From contig JAOATF010000008.1 of assembly GCA_030158285.1 (NCBI GenBank), positions 17,172 through 81,171 on the forward strand: a DNA stretch of 64,000 nucleotides, given 5' to 3'. Positions 34,354 through 43,316 of this stretch are shown one piece after another. A program made the translations under genes and the position numbers. Numbering within the stretch: position 1 is the stretch's first letter; each line of letters opens with the position of its first letter. Origin of the DNA: Hyphomonadaceae bacterium. GTDB taxonomy: Bacteria > Pseudomonadota > Alphaproteobacteria > Caulobacterales > Hyphomonadaceae. The notes under the pieces were generated by a model. The model made no database searches and was not told where the DNA came from. It saw only the letters and a program-made list of their open reading frames with translations.

Positions 34354-34983
34354 TTGGCCGATATACCGAAGACCAGAATGGTCGTCGCAGAGGAAGAAGC
34401 AAGCCGCCTGCGGAACTTCGTGCGGCAAGCAGAGCTGATGAATGGCCGCATCGCCGGCGCCCGGGTGACGCGGCGCGAGGATGGGGCTGCGCTGGCGGGC
34501 CTGCTGGCGCATGAGAGCATCGGGCCGCGTATCTACACCATGCCCAATCCCATCAATGCCGAGACGATGACCGGCTTCATCGAGGACCACCTGCTGCAGC
34601 GGGCGCGCGGCGACGGCATCCTGTTCGCGTCCTTCAATGCGGAGGGCGAGGCAACCGCCTATTTCGACGTCGAGCTATGGCCGCAATGGTCGGTCGCCAA
34701 GTTCGGCGGCGCGGTAAAGGCCGAGCGGCAGGGGCGCGGCTTCGGCGGCGCCTGTGGGCTGGCGGCCGTGGAATGGTGTTTCGACCAGCTCGGCGTCGAG
34801 CGCATCTGCGAAACCACAGCGCACGACAATGACCGGTCGATCCGCCTCTTGTCGCGGCTCGGCTTCGTCCAGATGGGCGAGGTTATTTCGACGCGGCCAG
34901 ACGGCTCGACGCGGCCCTCCCTTTACTGGGAAATGTCCCGTGAGGACTGGCGATCTGCCCGTAACCTCAAGCGCACAGGCTGA
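34354..34983 (+). CDS. GNAT family N-acetyltransferase (RimJ-like)
   Basis: An acetyltransferase of about 209 residues. The acetyl-CoA loop is KAERQGRGFGGACGLAAVEW, followed by GVERICETTAHDNDRSIRLLSRLGF, which is the RimJ/RimL pattern. TTG at 34354 is chosen because GGGGAGG lies five bases upstream; ATG starts at 34330 and 34378 are in frame but lack ribosome binding sites. Substrate unknown. Confidence 0.82.
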   Translation: MADIPKTRMVVAEEEASRLRNFVRQAELMNGRIAGARVTRREDGAALAGLLAHESIGPRIYTMPNPINAETMTGFIEDHLLQRARGDGILFASFNAEGEATAYFDVELWPQWSVAKFGGAVKAERQGRGFGGACGLAAVEWCFDQLGVERICETTAHDNDRSIRLLSRLGFVQMGEVISTRPDGSTRPSLYWEMSREDWRSARNLKRTG

Positions 34984-35081
34984 TCGCATCGCGCGGATTT
35001 CATGTAAATTCCCATGAATCGCCCGTCATGAATCTTAAGCCCCCATCGCCAGCGTGGTGTTGAACCAGTGGGCGGATTTGC

Positions 35082-36707
35082 ATGACAGCCAAGGCCAAGC
35101 CGGCGCGGACTCCTGTTGATCGTCGCGTGACGCAACAGGTCCGGCGAGATCTCCTGATTTTCTGCGGCTTCATCGCGGCAGGCTTCATCCTGTCGGTGAA
35201 CCTCGATGTGGTGGGGCTGATCTACGCCTGGGCCCACGAGTACGAGCATCTGCAGATGTCGCGCCTCCTCGGCACGATCATCGTCGCCTGCGTGGGCCTC
35301 ACGCTTTACATCATCACGCGCTATCACCAGCACATCGGTAGCCTCCGCGAACGACTGGATACTGAGGAGCGCGCCCGCCGCGTTGCGATGCACGACCAGC
35401 TGACCGGCCTGCCGAACCGCCGCCATCTCAAGGGCGTGCTGAACTGGCTGCTCAGCGAGAACGAAGGCGGCAACCGCCTCGCTGTCACGATGATCAACCT
35501 CGACAAGTTCGCGGAATTCAATGACGCGCACGGCCGCCCCGCCGGCGACGAGATGATGATGCACATCGGCAAGGTTCTGAACCTGCGCGCCGGCGTCGAT
35601 GGCTTTGTCGCCCGTCTGGAATCCGACGAGTTCGTCGTCCTCCTGCCCAACCAGGCCGAAGAAGAGCTGATGGACTGGTTGTCGGCCACGCTGACCGCCA
35701 TCGAGGCCCCGATCATTACGGGCGAGAAAACCGTCACGGTCAGCGCCACGGCCGGCGCCGCCGTCGGCCTCGTCGATGGCCGCGATGCGGAAACGCTGCT
35801 GCATCGCGCCAGCCTTGCCCTGCGCCGCGCCAAGAGCGTCAATCGCGGCTGGTTCGCCTTCTTCAAGACCGGCATGGACGAGCTTGTGCGCCAGCGCGCC
35901 CTGTTCGAAAGCGACCTGTGGACCGCCGTGCGCGAGGACCAGATCAATCCGCACTTCCAGCCGCTGGTCGACCTGCGCGATGGCAAGGTACGTGGCTACG
36001 AAATCCTCGCCCGCTGGACGCACCCGACGCGCGGGCCCATCCCGCCGGATCAGTTCATCCCCGCCGCTGAAGCCTCCGGCGCGATCGGCGAGATGACCTT
36101 CAACCTGCTGCGCAAGGCCTGCCGCGCCGCCGTCGATCTCGAAGGCGCTCCGCACCTCTCCCTGAACGTCTCGCCGGTGCAGCTGGAAGAAGATGATTTC
36201 GCCCAGAAGCTGCTGAAGACGCTGGACGAGCTGAATTTCCCGGCCGCGCGCCTCGAAGTGGAACTGACCGAAGCCGCTCTGGTCACAGACCTTGCCGCCG
36301 CGCGCAGCGTCGTCCACGCGCTGCAGGAGAAGGGCGTCCGCGTTGCGCTCGACAATTTCGGCACCGGCCATGCGAGCCTCACGCAGCTGCGCCTGCTGCC
36401 ATTCGACAAGCTGAAGATCGACCGCTCCTTCGTGCGCGGCATGACCACCGACAAGGAAGCCGGCGTGATGGTGCGCGCGATCATCTCGATGGCGCGCAGC
36501 CTCGGCCTCACTGTCGTCGCCGAAGGCGTGGAAACGGAAGACCAGGCCCGCGCGCTGGCCGGCCTCGGTTGTGACATGGCGCAAGGCTATTACTTCGGCC
36601 GCGCCACCGCGACCGCCGAAGCCCGCCGCAAGGCCTCCAGCAAGCCGGCCGCCACCGCAGCCGCGCCTGCCGCCGACCCCGCGGCCACGCCCGTCACTAC
36701 ATCCTGA
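35082..36707 (+). CDS. Membrane GGDEF-EAL protein with a degenerate cyclase site
   Basis: A 541-residue c-di-GMP signalling protein. Two N-terminal helices (about 25-50 and 63-82) anchor it. The GGDEF domain (about 95-255) has HDQLTGLPNRR but the active-site loop reads LESDEF in place of GGDEF, so cyclase activity is doubtful. The EAL domain (about 270-510) has YEILARW for EAL, LNVSPVQ, ELTEAAL, LDNFGTG (second D of DDFGTG is N), LKIDRSF and VVAEGVET. It may be a weak phosphodiesterase or a c-di-GMP receptor. The tail is Ala/Pro-rich. Ends converge with the 2OG oxygenase gene (11-base overlap). Confidence 0.9.
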   Translation: MTAKAKPARTPVDRRVTQQVRRDLLIFCGFIAAGFILSVNLDVVGLIYAWAHEYEHLQMSRLLGTIIVACVGLTLYIITRYHQHIGSLRERLDTEERARRVAMHDQLTGLPNRRHLKGVLNWLLSENEGGNRLAVTMINLDKFAEFNDAHGRPAGDEMMMHIGKVLNLRAGVDGFVARLESDEFVVLLPNQAEEELMDWLSATLTAIEAPIITGEKTVTVSATAGAAVGLVDGRDAETLLHRASLALRRAKSVNRGWFAFFKTGMDELVRQRALFESDLWTAVREDQINPHFQPLVDLRDGKVRGYEILARWTHPTRGPIPPDQFIPAAEASGAIGEMTFNLLRKACRAAVDLEGAPHLSLNVSPVQLEEDDFAQKLLKTLDELNFPAARLEVELTEAALVTDLAAARSVVHALQEKGVRVALDNFGTGHASLTQLRLLPFDKLKIDRSFVRGMTTDKEAGVMVRAIISMARSLGLTVVAEGVETEDQARALAGLGCDMAQGYYFGRATATAEARRKASSKPAATAAAPAADPAATPVTTS

Positions 36708-37656
36708 GGCCGATTTCCTTCAGGCGGATCTCAAGGAAGTCCTGCGACTTCAGCGGTTCCGGATACTTGTTCGGCCGCTCCGGTGTGACGCAGGACGCCA
36801 GCGTCCTGATCTCGTAGTCCGGGTTGAAGTGCAGGAAGAACGGCGTGGAATAGCGCGGGAAGCGCGAACGCTCCGGCTTGGGGTTCACCACGCGGTGCGT
36901 CGTTGACGGCAGCACATGGTTGGTCAGCCGCTGCAGCATGTCGCCGACATTCACCACCAGCGAGCCTGCCGGCGGATTGACCGCCAGCCAGCTGCCATTG
37001 CGGTGCAGGACTTCAAGCCCGCCTTCTTCCGCGCCTAGCAGCAACGTGATGACGTTGATGTCCTCATGCGCGCCCGCCCGCACGGAGCCTTCCGGCGGCG
37101 GCTCCAGCTGCGGCGGATAGTGCAGCATACGCAGGATCGAGTTGCCGTAGTTCACCGTCGCGTTGAAGAAGTCCGGCTTCTGCCCCAGGTTCATCGCGAT
37201 AGCGGCGAGAATGTCGAGGCCGAACGTATCCAGCGCATCATACATCGCGTTGGTAGAGTCCTTCCAGCCATGTACCTCTTTCACATAGAGGTTCTCGCCC
37301 ATGATGCCGGCATACTTGTGGTCGCGCGGCAGTTCGCGCGCGACATGCCAGAATTCCTTCAAGTCCTTCGCCTTGGCGCCCTTGGCCACTTCCGTCGCGA
37401 ACGGCGTATAGGCCCGCTGGCCGCCGCCGCCCGGAATGAAATAACCGCGCTTGGTCTCGTCCGGCAGCGCGAAGAACTTCTTGCCCGCATCGACGCCGCG
37501 ATCGATCACGCCCTGGTCGATCGGATGGTCGTTGATCACCGCAAAGCCCGTCTCGCGGAAGCTGGCGCCCAGCCGGTCGGAAAAGGCTTTCGGATCGGTC
37601 TTCCACAGCTTGTAGGAGATCGGCTCGAAGAGGTTCGTCGCGGTCGTTGTGCTCAT
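36697..37656 (-). CDS. Isopenicillin N synthase-like 2OG-Fe(II) oxygenase
   Basis: A 319-residue non-haem iron oxygenase. The DIOX_N part has FRETGFAVINDHPID. The iron triad reads H and D in AGAHEDINVITLLLG and the distal H in TTHRVVNP, with the arginine-serine 2-oxoglutarate pair in ERSRFPRYSTPFF. The real penicillin pathway is not indicated: this superfamily in bacteria includes many oxidases of small metabolites such as pyrimidines or amino acids. Single-gene unit. Confidence 0.88.
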   Translation of the reverse strand: MSTTTATNLFEPISYKLWKTDPKAFSDRLGASFRETGFAVINDHPIDQGVIDRGVDAGKKFFALPDETKRGYFIPGGGGQRAYTPFATEVAKGAKAKDLKEFWHVARELPRDHKYAGIMGENLYVKEVHGWKDSTNAMYDALDTFGLDILAAIAMNLGQKPDFFNATVNYGNSILRMLHYPPQLEPPPEGSVRAGAHEDINVITLLLGAEEGGLEVLHRNGSWLAVNPPAGSLVVNVGDMLQRLTNHVLPSTTHRVVNPKPERSRFPRYSTPFFLHFNPDYEIRTLASCVTPERPNKYPEPLKSQDFLEIRLKEIGLRM

Positions 37657-37850
37657 GTCCTGCTCTTTGACGTCCTGGGAGTTGGTTTCGCGGCTGAAGT
37701 CTGGCGCACACGGGCCATGGCCGCTACACGCCTTAGTATATAGAGACGGGATGAGATGCCCATGGCCTCCGCGCTTTCGACCGCCTTTTATGCCCGGCCC
37801 GCAATATTTGACCGGAAAATCGCGGTTTCACTGGAGCAGATGGAACCGGC

Positions 37851-38375
37851 TTGCCGTTTGATCCCCGTCAGGCCGTGTCAATCCTGATGGCGCAGACCTT
37901 CGTCCTGCGCATGCGCCGGGAGCTTTCCGGCCCGATCGAGCAGCCACTCTGGCCGCCGGGTGTTGTGCTGCGCACGCTCAGCGCCAAGCCCGAGAAAAAG
38001 CTGGCGCAGGCCGCCCACGCCGTTCTCGAAGCCGGCTTCTGGGAGGGCGGGGGAGGCGCGCCGATCTTCCGCCAGTGGTGGAAAGCCGTCAGCCGTGACG
38101 ACGAGTTCGATCCCGCGCTCGTCTTCTTCGCCATGGAAGGCGGCAACGTCATCGGCATGGCGCAATGCTGGACGTCATCTTTCATCAAGGACCTCGCCGT
38201 CCATCACGCCGCCCGCCGCCGCGGTCTGGGCCGCGCGCTGATGCTCGCTACGTTTCACACGTTTGCGCAACGCGGTTCCACGCACGTCGATCTCAAGGTG
38301 CGCGAGGAAAACGCTGCAGCACAGGCGCTCTATCACTCTCTCGGCATGCGCATCGTCTCGCGCGACGCCGGTTAG
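37851..38375 (+). CDS. GNAT family N-acetyltransferase
   Basis: A GNAT protein of 174 residues from a TTG at 37851 or 162 residues from an ATG at 37887. The core has VFFAMEGGNVIGMAQCW, the acetyl-CoA loop HHAARRRGLGRALMLATFH and VREENAAAQALYHSLGMRIV. Substrate unknown. The start is not settled: GGA is six bases before the TTG, while the ATG has no clear ribosome binding site. Confidence 0.8.
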   Translation: MPFDPRQAVSILMAQTFVLRMRRELSGPIEQPLWPPGVVLRTLSAKPEKKLAQAAHAVLEAGFWEGGGGAPIFRQWWKAVSRDDEFDPALVFFAMEGGNVIGMAQCWTSSFIKDLAVHHAARRRGLGRALMLATFHTFAQRGSTHVDLKVREENAAAQALYHSLGMRIVSRDAG

Positions 38376-38407
38376 GTCTGAATCTGCGCTAATACGTGTG
38401 AGCGTAC

Positions 38408-38425
38408 GATTCAGAATGCTGAATC
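38408..38425. repeat. Inverted repeat in an AT-rich intergenic stretch
   Basis: GATTCAG-AATG-CTGAATC is a perfect 7-bp inverted repeat. It lies in a noticeably AT-rich 225-base gap upstream of the Sel1-like gene and may be an operator. A TTAAC half-site is found about 50 bases further on. Confidence 0.4.
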
Positions 38426-38600
38426 AAAATAAACGCAAATAATTCGTCAGAACACGGACGAAAATTCGCGCTATTAACTACGCCGCAAAACTTCTCCGCT
38501 TCACTTCTACCTGAGGCCGCGCACTGCGGCGGTGGGTGGAAGCGGCGCCGAAGTCCAAAGAGACGAGGCGCACTTCCCGAAGTTCCAGAGGGAGGCCAGA

Positions 38601-38873
38601 ATGGCTTACGCGGATATCCGGATCGAAGCTCCCGAAGCCTTCCTGACGAAGGAAGCCTCGGCAGAGGATCTGTACCGCACCGGCCTGATCTACTCCGAAG
38701 GCCTTGATGTCGCCGTCGACCTGGTCGCCGCGCACAAATTCTTCAACCTCGCCGCCTCGCGCGGTCATCGCGACGCCAAGCTGTGCCGCCAGGAAATGGC
38801 TGACATGATGTCGTCGGTCGAAATCCAGAAAGCGCAACGCGCCGCCCGCGACTGGATGAAGAAAGCCAACTAG
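38601..38873 (+). CDS. Small Sel1-repeat protein
   Basis: A 90-residue helical protein. The segment AEDLYRTGLIYSEGLDVAVD with LVAAHKFFNLAASRGHRDAK matches one Sel1-like repeat (A..LY..G..Y..G.gv..D...A..wf..AA..G...A). ATG at 38601 is supported by GAGGGAGG seven bases upstream; earlier in-frame starts look non-coding. Single-repeat proteins like this may act as small protein-binding adaptors. No partner is indicated by the neighbours. Confidence 0.82.
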   Translation: MAYADIRIEAPEAFLTKEASAEDLYRTGLIYSEGLDVAVDLVAAHKFFNLAASRGHRDAKLCRQEMADMMSSVEIQKAQRAARDWMKKAN

Positions 38874-38883
38874 GCTTTCTCGT

Positions 38884-39588
38884 TCACCACAGCTGGGCTC
38901 CGGCAAACAGGATCGTGCGCTCCACCAGCACGTCCGTTGAGCTGACCAGCTCGCCGTCAATGTCGTCCACCGACAGCACGATCGGAATTTCCGTGCACCC
39001 CGCGATGATCGCCTCGGCGCCCTGCGCCTCGAGCCGCCGCGCCAGCGTCACCATCGCGCGCTTCACCGTATCACCCGTATCGCCGGATTTGATGCGATAG
39101 ATCAGGTCCATGAACGTCTTCTGCGAGTCCTCGCTCAGCAGCAGCGGCTTCACCCCGGCCTTCTTCAGCGCGTCCTGATAGAGCCCGCCCTTCAGGCACG
39201 CATCCACCGCTAGCACGCCCACCGCCTCCGGCCGCAAGTCCGCCACCGCCGCCGCCGTCTCGTCGATGATACTGAGAAACGGCACGCTGATCGCCGCGCG
39301 GATCTCGGCCTCCCAGATGTGCGTGGTGTTGCACGCCATCACGATCACCTCGGCCCCAGCCACCTCCAGCCCCTTGGCGCTCGCCGCCAGCGCCGGTCCG
39401 GGCGAGGGGCCTTCGCCGCGCATGAAGGCGTTGCGATCGGGAATCTTGGTGTTGTTGTCGATGATCAGCCGCAGGTGCTCCTGCTCCTTCACCGCCCGCG
39501 TGCGTTTCAGCACCCGGTCGAAGAAATCCAGCGTCGCCAGCGGCCCCAGCCCGCCAATCACGCCAACAGTCTTCGTTGTTTCAGCCAT
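38884..39588 (-). CDS. Aspartate/glutamate racemase family protein
   Basis: A 234-residue cofactor-independent racemase. The two catalytic cysteines are in VMACNTTHIWEAE and IIAGCTEIPIVL, and the start VGVIGGLGPLATLDFFDRVL is typical of the aspartate racemase branch. The likely product is D-aspartate or another D-amino acid. It follows a small membrane protein gene and D-cysteine desulfhydrase, giving a D-amino-acid themed operon. Confidence 0.9.
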   Translation of the reverse strand: MAETTKTVGVIGGLGPLATLDFFDRVLKRTRAVKEQEHLRLIIDNNTKIPDRNAFMRGEGPSPGPALAASAKGLEVAGAEVIVMACNTTHIWEAEIRAAISVPFLSIIDETAAAVADLRPEAVGVLAVDACLKGGLYQDALKKAGVKPLLLSEDSQKTFMDLIYRIKSGDTGDTVKRAMVTLARRLEAQGAEAIIAGCTEIPIVLSVDDIDGELVSSTDVLVERTILFAGAQLW

Positions 39589-39591
39589 GGC

Positions 39592-39780
39592 CTATCCCCG
39601 CCGAAACAGGAATCGCGGCGCAATCGCCAGCGCAACCAGCGCAATGCCAGCCGCCGCAACAATATAGGGGCCATTCTGCGCCGGCAGCCCGATCAGGTCA
39701 GCAACGCTCTCTCGCGCCACGATGACAGCGATCCCGCCCAGACCCAGTCCCAGTAACCAGATGCGTCCGATGAGTTTCAT
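39592..39780 (-). CDS. Small two-helix membrane protein
   Basis: A 62-residue protein with two hydrophobic helices (IWLLGLGLGGIAVIVA and YIVAAAGIALVALAIA). Its start overlaps the stop of the D-cysteine desulfhydrase gene (ATGA) and its stop lies three bases before the racemase start, which argues that it is a real member of the operon. No family recognised. Confidence 0.65.
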   Translation of the reverse strand: MKLIGRIWLLGLGLGGIAVIVARESVADLIGLPAQNGPYIVAAAGIALVALAIAPRFLFRRG

Positions 39781-40775
39781 TGGCTGGCCAGCACGCCCTG
39801 ATACGCAAACAGCGACGGCGCGCCGCCCGTGTGCACGAACAGGATTTTCGCGTTCGCCTTGAAATGCCCGCGCCGGATCAGGCCGATCAGCCCCGCAGCC
39901 GCCTTGCCGGTGTAAACCGGATCGAGCAGCACGCCTTCCAGCCGCGCAAACAGCCGCACGGCTTCAACCATCTCGTCCGTCGGCAGCGAGTATCCCGGCC
40001 CCACCCATTCATCGAGCGCCACAACGCTCTCGCGTGTCGGCGTGGGCAGGCCAGCAAACGCTGCCGCCTCCACCGCCAGCTTGTGCACATTGCCTTCCTG
40101 CTCAGCGCGCGGCCGCCGCACGTTCACGCCCGTCAGCGGCACGCCGGCATTCGCGGCGTTGAACCCCACCAGCAATCCCGCATGTGTCCCCGCACTGCCC
40201 GACGCCACCACGAAATCCGTAAAGCTCAGCCCCTGCTCAAGCGACTGGTTCAGAATCTCCCGTGCACAGACGACATATCCCACCGCCCCCAGCGCATTCG
40301 ATCCGCCACCCGGAATGGCATAGCCCTTCCGCCCCAGCGCCTTCAGCTTCTCCACCTCGGCCTGCATCGCCGCGCCGAGATCCGTCCCGCCTTCCACGAT
40401 GGTCAGCGTCTCCGCGCCGAGCAGGTCGAACAGGAAATTGTTCCCGCTCGCTTCCTTGCGATAGCTCCCCGCCACGCGCTGCTCGAGCACAAGCCGGCAT
40501 TTCAGCCCCTCATGCGCCGCCGCGGCCAGCGTCAGCCGGCAATGGTTCGATTGCACTGCGCCAACCGTGATCAGCGTATCCGCGCCCTGCGCCAGCGCAT
40601 CGGCAACCAGGAATTCCAGCTTGCGCGTCTTGTTGCCGCCACCGGCCAGGCCGGTGAGGTCATCGCGCTTGATCCATATCTCCGGCCCGCCGAGATGCTT
40701 CGACAGGCTCGAAAGCTTCTGGATCGGCGTGGGCGCGGGCGTGTAACGGCGACGGGGCAGGGCTTCGATTTTCAT
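39777..40775 (-). CDS. dcyD: D-cysteine desulfhydrase
   Basis: A 332-residue fold-type II PLP enzyme of the ACC deaminase/D-cysteine desulfhydrase family, releasing pyruvate, sulfide and ammonia from D-cysteine. The PLP lysine is in GGGNKTRKLEFLVADAL, followed by GAVQSNHCRLTLAAAA and the ASGSAGTHAGLLVG phosphate loop. The related ACC deaminase cannot be fully excluded, but DcyD is the better match in this context with a racemase. First gene of a three-gene unit. Confidence 0.88.
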   Translation of the reverse strand: MKIEALPRRRYTPAPTPIQKLSSLSKHLGGPEIWIKRDDLTGLAGGGNKTRKLEFLVADALAQGADTLITVGAVQSNHCRLTLAAAAHEGLKCRLVLEQRVAGSYRKEASGNNFLFDLLGAETLTIVEGGTDLGAAMQAEVEKLKALGRKGYAIPGGGSNALGAVGYVVCAREILNQSLEQGLSFTDFVVASGSAGTHAGLLVGFNAANAGVPLTGVNVRRPRAEQEGNVHKLAVEAAAFAGLPTPTRESVVALDEWVGPGYSLPTDEMVEAVRLFARLEGVLLDPVYTGKAAAGLIGLIRRGHFKANAKILFVHTGGAPSLFAYQGVLASQ

Positions 40776-40829
40776 GCCGTTGTTCTAGGGCGGCCACGCC
40801 CGTTCGGAAAGAGCGAAGCGGGCCTAAGC

Positions 40830-41483
40830 TCAGCTTCCGTTGTTCGCAGTGAAAACCGCCAGCTGCGCCGCAAAGGCCCGCTGATAGGCCGGCCGCGCTT
40901 CTGCGCGCGCCAGATAGGCCAGCAGATTGGGATGCTCATCCAGCAGGCGCGACGATGGCCGCAGCCGCAACAGCGTGTGCACCATCATGATGTCGCCCAC
41001 GCTGAACGCGCCATCCAGCCACGCCTTGTCGCCAAGGGAGCGGGAAAGATCGGCTAACCGCACACGGATACGCTCATCGAGCATCGGCATGCGCTCCACA
41101 TGCCACGGCTTGTCGCGCTCCATCAGCACAGCACCCGCCCGCTCGAGGATCGGCGGTTCCACCGTGTTCAGCGCGGCGAACATCCACGTGATCGCCCGCG
41201 CCCGCCCATGCGCATCCGCCGGCAGAAGCCCCGCATGGCGCTCCGCAATGTGCAACACGATCGATCCCGTCTCGAACAGCGCAAGATCGCCATCTTCGTA
41301 GGTCGGTATCTGCCCGAACGGATGCAGCGCCTTGTGCGCCGGCTCCTTCATCGCGGCGAAGGACAGCAGCCGAACCTCGTAAGGCTGTCCCACTTCCTCG
41401 AGAGCCCAGCGCACCCGCGTATCCCGCGCCAAACCCTGCCCACGATCCGGAGAGGCGGCAAAGGCGGTAAGGGTGGGGATCAT
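40830..41483 (-). CDS. Glutathione S-transferase family protein
   Basis: A 217-residue GST. The thioredoxin-like N-domain has TRVRWALEEVGQPYEVRLL, a cis-proline in FGQIPTYEDGDLALFETGSI (with the ES/TGS glutathione-binding turn) and the helical C-domain ends in LARAEARPAYQRAF. The catalytic residue is probably at the N-terminal end of the first helix. Substrate unknown. Confidence 0.88.
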   Translation of the reverse strand: MIPTLTAFAASPDRGQGLARDTRVRWALEEVGQPYEVRLLSFAAMKEPAHKALHPFGQIPTYEDGDLALFETGSIVLHIAERHAGLLPADAHGRARAITWMFAALNTVEPPILERAGAVLMERDKPWHVERMPMLDERIRVRLADLSRSLGDKAWLDGAFSVGDIMMVHTLLRLRPSSRLLDEHPNLLAYLARAEARPAYQRAFAAQLAVFTANNGS

Positions 41484-41717
41484 CGCAACACTCCCGCTGA
41501 TGGCGGCACATCATGCGCTAGGCATTTCATGTCATGCCAGCGTTTTCCTGCACGTCATTTCAAAGACGCATGGCGCGCTCGGTATCCGACACGTCGCCAG
41601 GAACAATTCGGCTTTCATCTAGGCGATCATCTCGAAAGGGTCATTCAGCCAACGGGCCGCTCGCTCGCTGCGCCAACTTGTGCAAGGTTGAATCCGATCG
41701 GAAGCGGGGGAAGAACA

Positions 41718-42452
41718 ATGGCGCCGACAGCCAAGCGGGATTTGTTCTATCCCGCGCTTGCCCTGGCCATATCCCTGACGGCCTTCCTCGGCTTCGCCTT
41801 CACCTATCTCGGGCCACTTGTCACAAGCACATACCCGGATGTTTCGTGGGCGGTTCATGCCCACGGCATCGTCTATCTGGCATGGTGCGCCCTCCTGCCG
41901 ATACAGGCATTACTCGCGCGGCGCGCCTTCAATGTGCACCGTGCGATGGGATTGGGCAGTCTCGTGCTGGTGGCCGCGATGGCCGTCTCGGGCTTTCTGG
42001 TGATTGGGGTAAAGGTGCGGGCCGCCGTGCACGGCGAGGGCTCGGAATTCTGGAAGTCATTTGGCGTGCCGATCGCGGCGGGCCTTGTGCTGTTCCTGGT
42101 CTTCTACGCAGCAGCCTTGCTGAACCGCCAACGGCCGGATTGGCACAAGCGCTTCATGATCACGGCGGCTGCGACGGTCATTGCGGCGGGGGCCTGGCGG
42201 CTGTGGGTCGCTGGGTTTGGCTTTCAGGATTGGGCGATGCCGGCTGCGCTCGCCTCTACGAAACTCTTCATTGTGGTCGGGATGCTCCATGATTTCGCCA
42301 CCCGCCGCGCCATCCATCCTGCGTGGTGGATCGGGCTTGGTGTTTCCGCCGTCGTCGAGACGGCAAGCCTGTTGGTAGCCGGAACGCCGCTGGAGCTGCA
42401 CATCACGCACGCGATCGCGAGCTTCGCAGACCTGCTGGGCTGGATGTACTAG
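41718..42452 (+). CDS. Multi-pass membrane protein of unknown function
   Basis: A 244-residue protein with seven hydrophobic segments. Histidines near helix ends (VHAHGIVYLAW, NVHRAMGLGS, DWHKRFMI) recall haem- or metal-binding membrane proteins, but I cannot assign a family. ATG at 41718 is chosen because GGGGGAAG lies just upstream; the longer open frame back to 41100 runs antisense over the GST gene and is a shadow. It ends 48 bases before hfsD and faces it. Confidence 0.78.
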   Translation: MAPTAKRDLFYPALALAISLTAFLGFAFTYLGPLVTSTYPDVSWAVHAHGIVYLAWCALLPIQALLARRAFNVHRAMGLGSLVLVAAMAVSGFLVIGVKVRAAVHGEGSEFWKSFGVPIAAGLVLFLVFYAAALLNRQRPDWHKRFMITAAATVIAAGAWRLWVAGFGFQDWAMPAALASTKLFIVVGMLHDFATRRAIHPAWWIGLGVSAVVETASLLVAGTPLELHITHAIASFADLLGWMY

Positions 42453-42499
42453 GGTTGCTGACGAAGCGGCCGATGCCTGCTGACCAGCTGACCAGCTGC

Positions 42500-43231
42500 C
42501 TAGAACTTCGTCACATCGTAGAACAGCGAGAAGTTGATCGGTAAGGCGTCCCTGATCCACTGCTTCACGAACAGGTTCTCATCGGCGATCATCTTGCGCG
42601 TGACATACACGACATCGAACCGGCGCAGCGGGCCAATGTCGTAAAGCTCTGCACGACCAAGGCCGTTTTTTACATCCACGACGCGCGTCATCATCTCGCC
42701 GCCGGGCGGGCGGCGCATGATAATTACATGGGTGGGTTTGCCGTCCTCGGTCCAGCCGCCAGCCAGCAGGATAGCCTGCAGCACGTCGATCTCGCCGGGC
42801 AGTTCGAACACGCCGGGGGCTTTCACCTCGCCGCCGACAAATACCTTCTGCGAGCCGAACTCGGTCGGCGTGATCACCAGCGACGGATCGCGCAGCTCGT
42901 TGCCGTAAACGTCTTCCAGGCTCACCTGCAGCTCGCGCACGGTTTGGCCACTCGCCATCACCGGCCCAAAAGTCGGCAGGCTGATCCGGCCATCCGGGGC
43001 GATGGTCAGTTCCACCGAAAGTTCCGGGGCGGTGCGCACATCGACGCGGAATTTGTCGCCCGGATAGAAGCGGTAGGCCGCATCGTCCTCATGCCATTTC
43101 GGATACGAAGCGATTGGAAAATCAGGGGATTGTGCAGGCAAAGGGTCGCCGACGCAGCCCGAAAGCGCTGCAAGGGCCACGAACCCAGCCATAGCCAGCT
43201 TGAGTGGGGCGGATGCGCGTAGATCCGACAT
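42500..43231 (-). CDS. hfsD: Holdfast polysaccharide export lipoprotein HfsD (OPX family)
   Basis: A 243-residue outer-membrane export protein. The signal peptide ends with a lipobox (ALSGC). The PES domain has YRFYPGDKFRVDVRTAPELS and GRISLPTFGPVMASG, and an SLBB-like segment follows (KVFVGGEVKAPGVFELPG). Its place, divergent from a Wzz-like gene and next to hfsB, hfsC, hfsE, hfsG and hfsH homologues, identifies it as HfsD. ATG at 43231 is used; the longer frame above it is antisense to hfsA. Confidence 0.9.
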   Translation of the reverse strand: MSDLRASAPLKLAMAGFVALAALSGCVGDPLPAQSPDFPIASYPKWHEDDAAYRFYPGDKFRVDVRTAPELSVELTIAPDGRISLPTFGPVMASGQTVRELQVSLEDVYGNELRDPSLVITPTEFGSQKVFVGGEVKAPGVFELPGEIDVLQAILLAGGWTEDGKPTHVIIMRRPPGGEMMTRVVDVKNGLGRAELYDIGPLRRFDVVYVTRKMIADENLFVKQWIRDALPINFSLFYDVTKF

Positions 43232-43316
43232 GTTTCCGATGTCGCCCAGAATGGATAACCGGTTCTTAAGCGGCGCGGGCGAAGTCTGGGGTGTTAACCA
43301 CGGGATAAGCGTCCCT

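Noticed and set aside
36697-37656. Penicillin biosynthesis gene
   Set aside because: The family name is isopenicillin N synthase-like, but no NRPS or other beta-lactam gene is nearby; a general 2OG oxygenase is the safer call.
41100-41717. N-terminal extension of the membrane protein gene at 41718
   Set aside because: The extension is antisense to the GST gene and a strong ribosome binding site lies at 41718.
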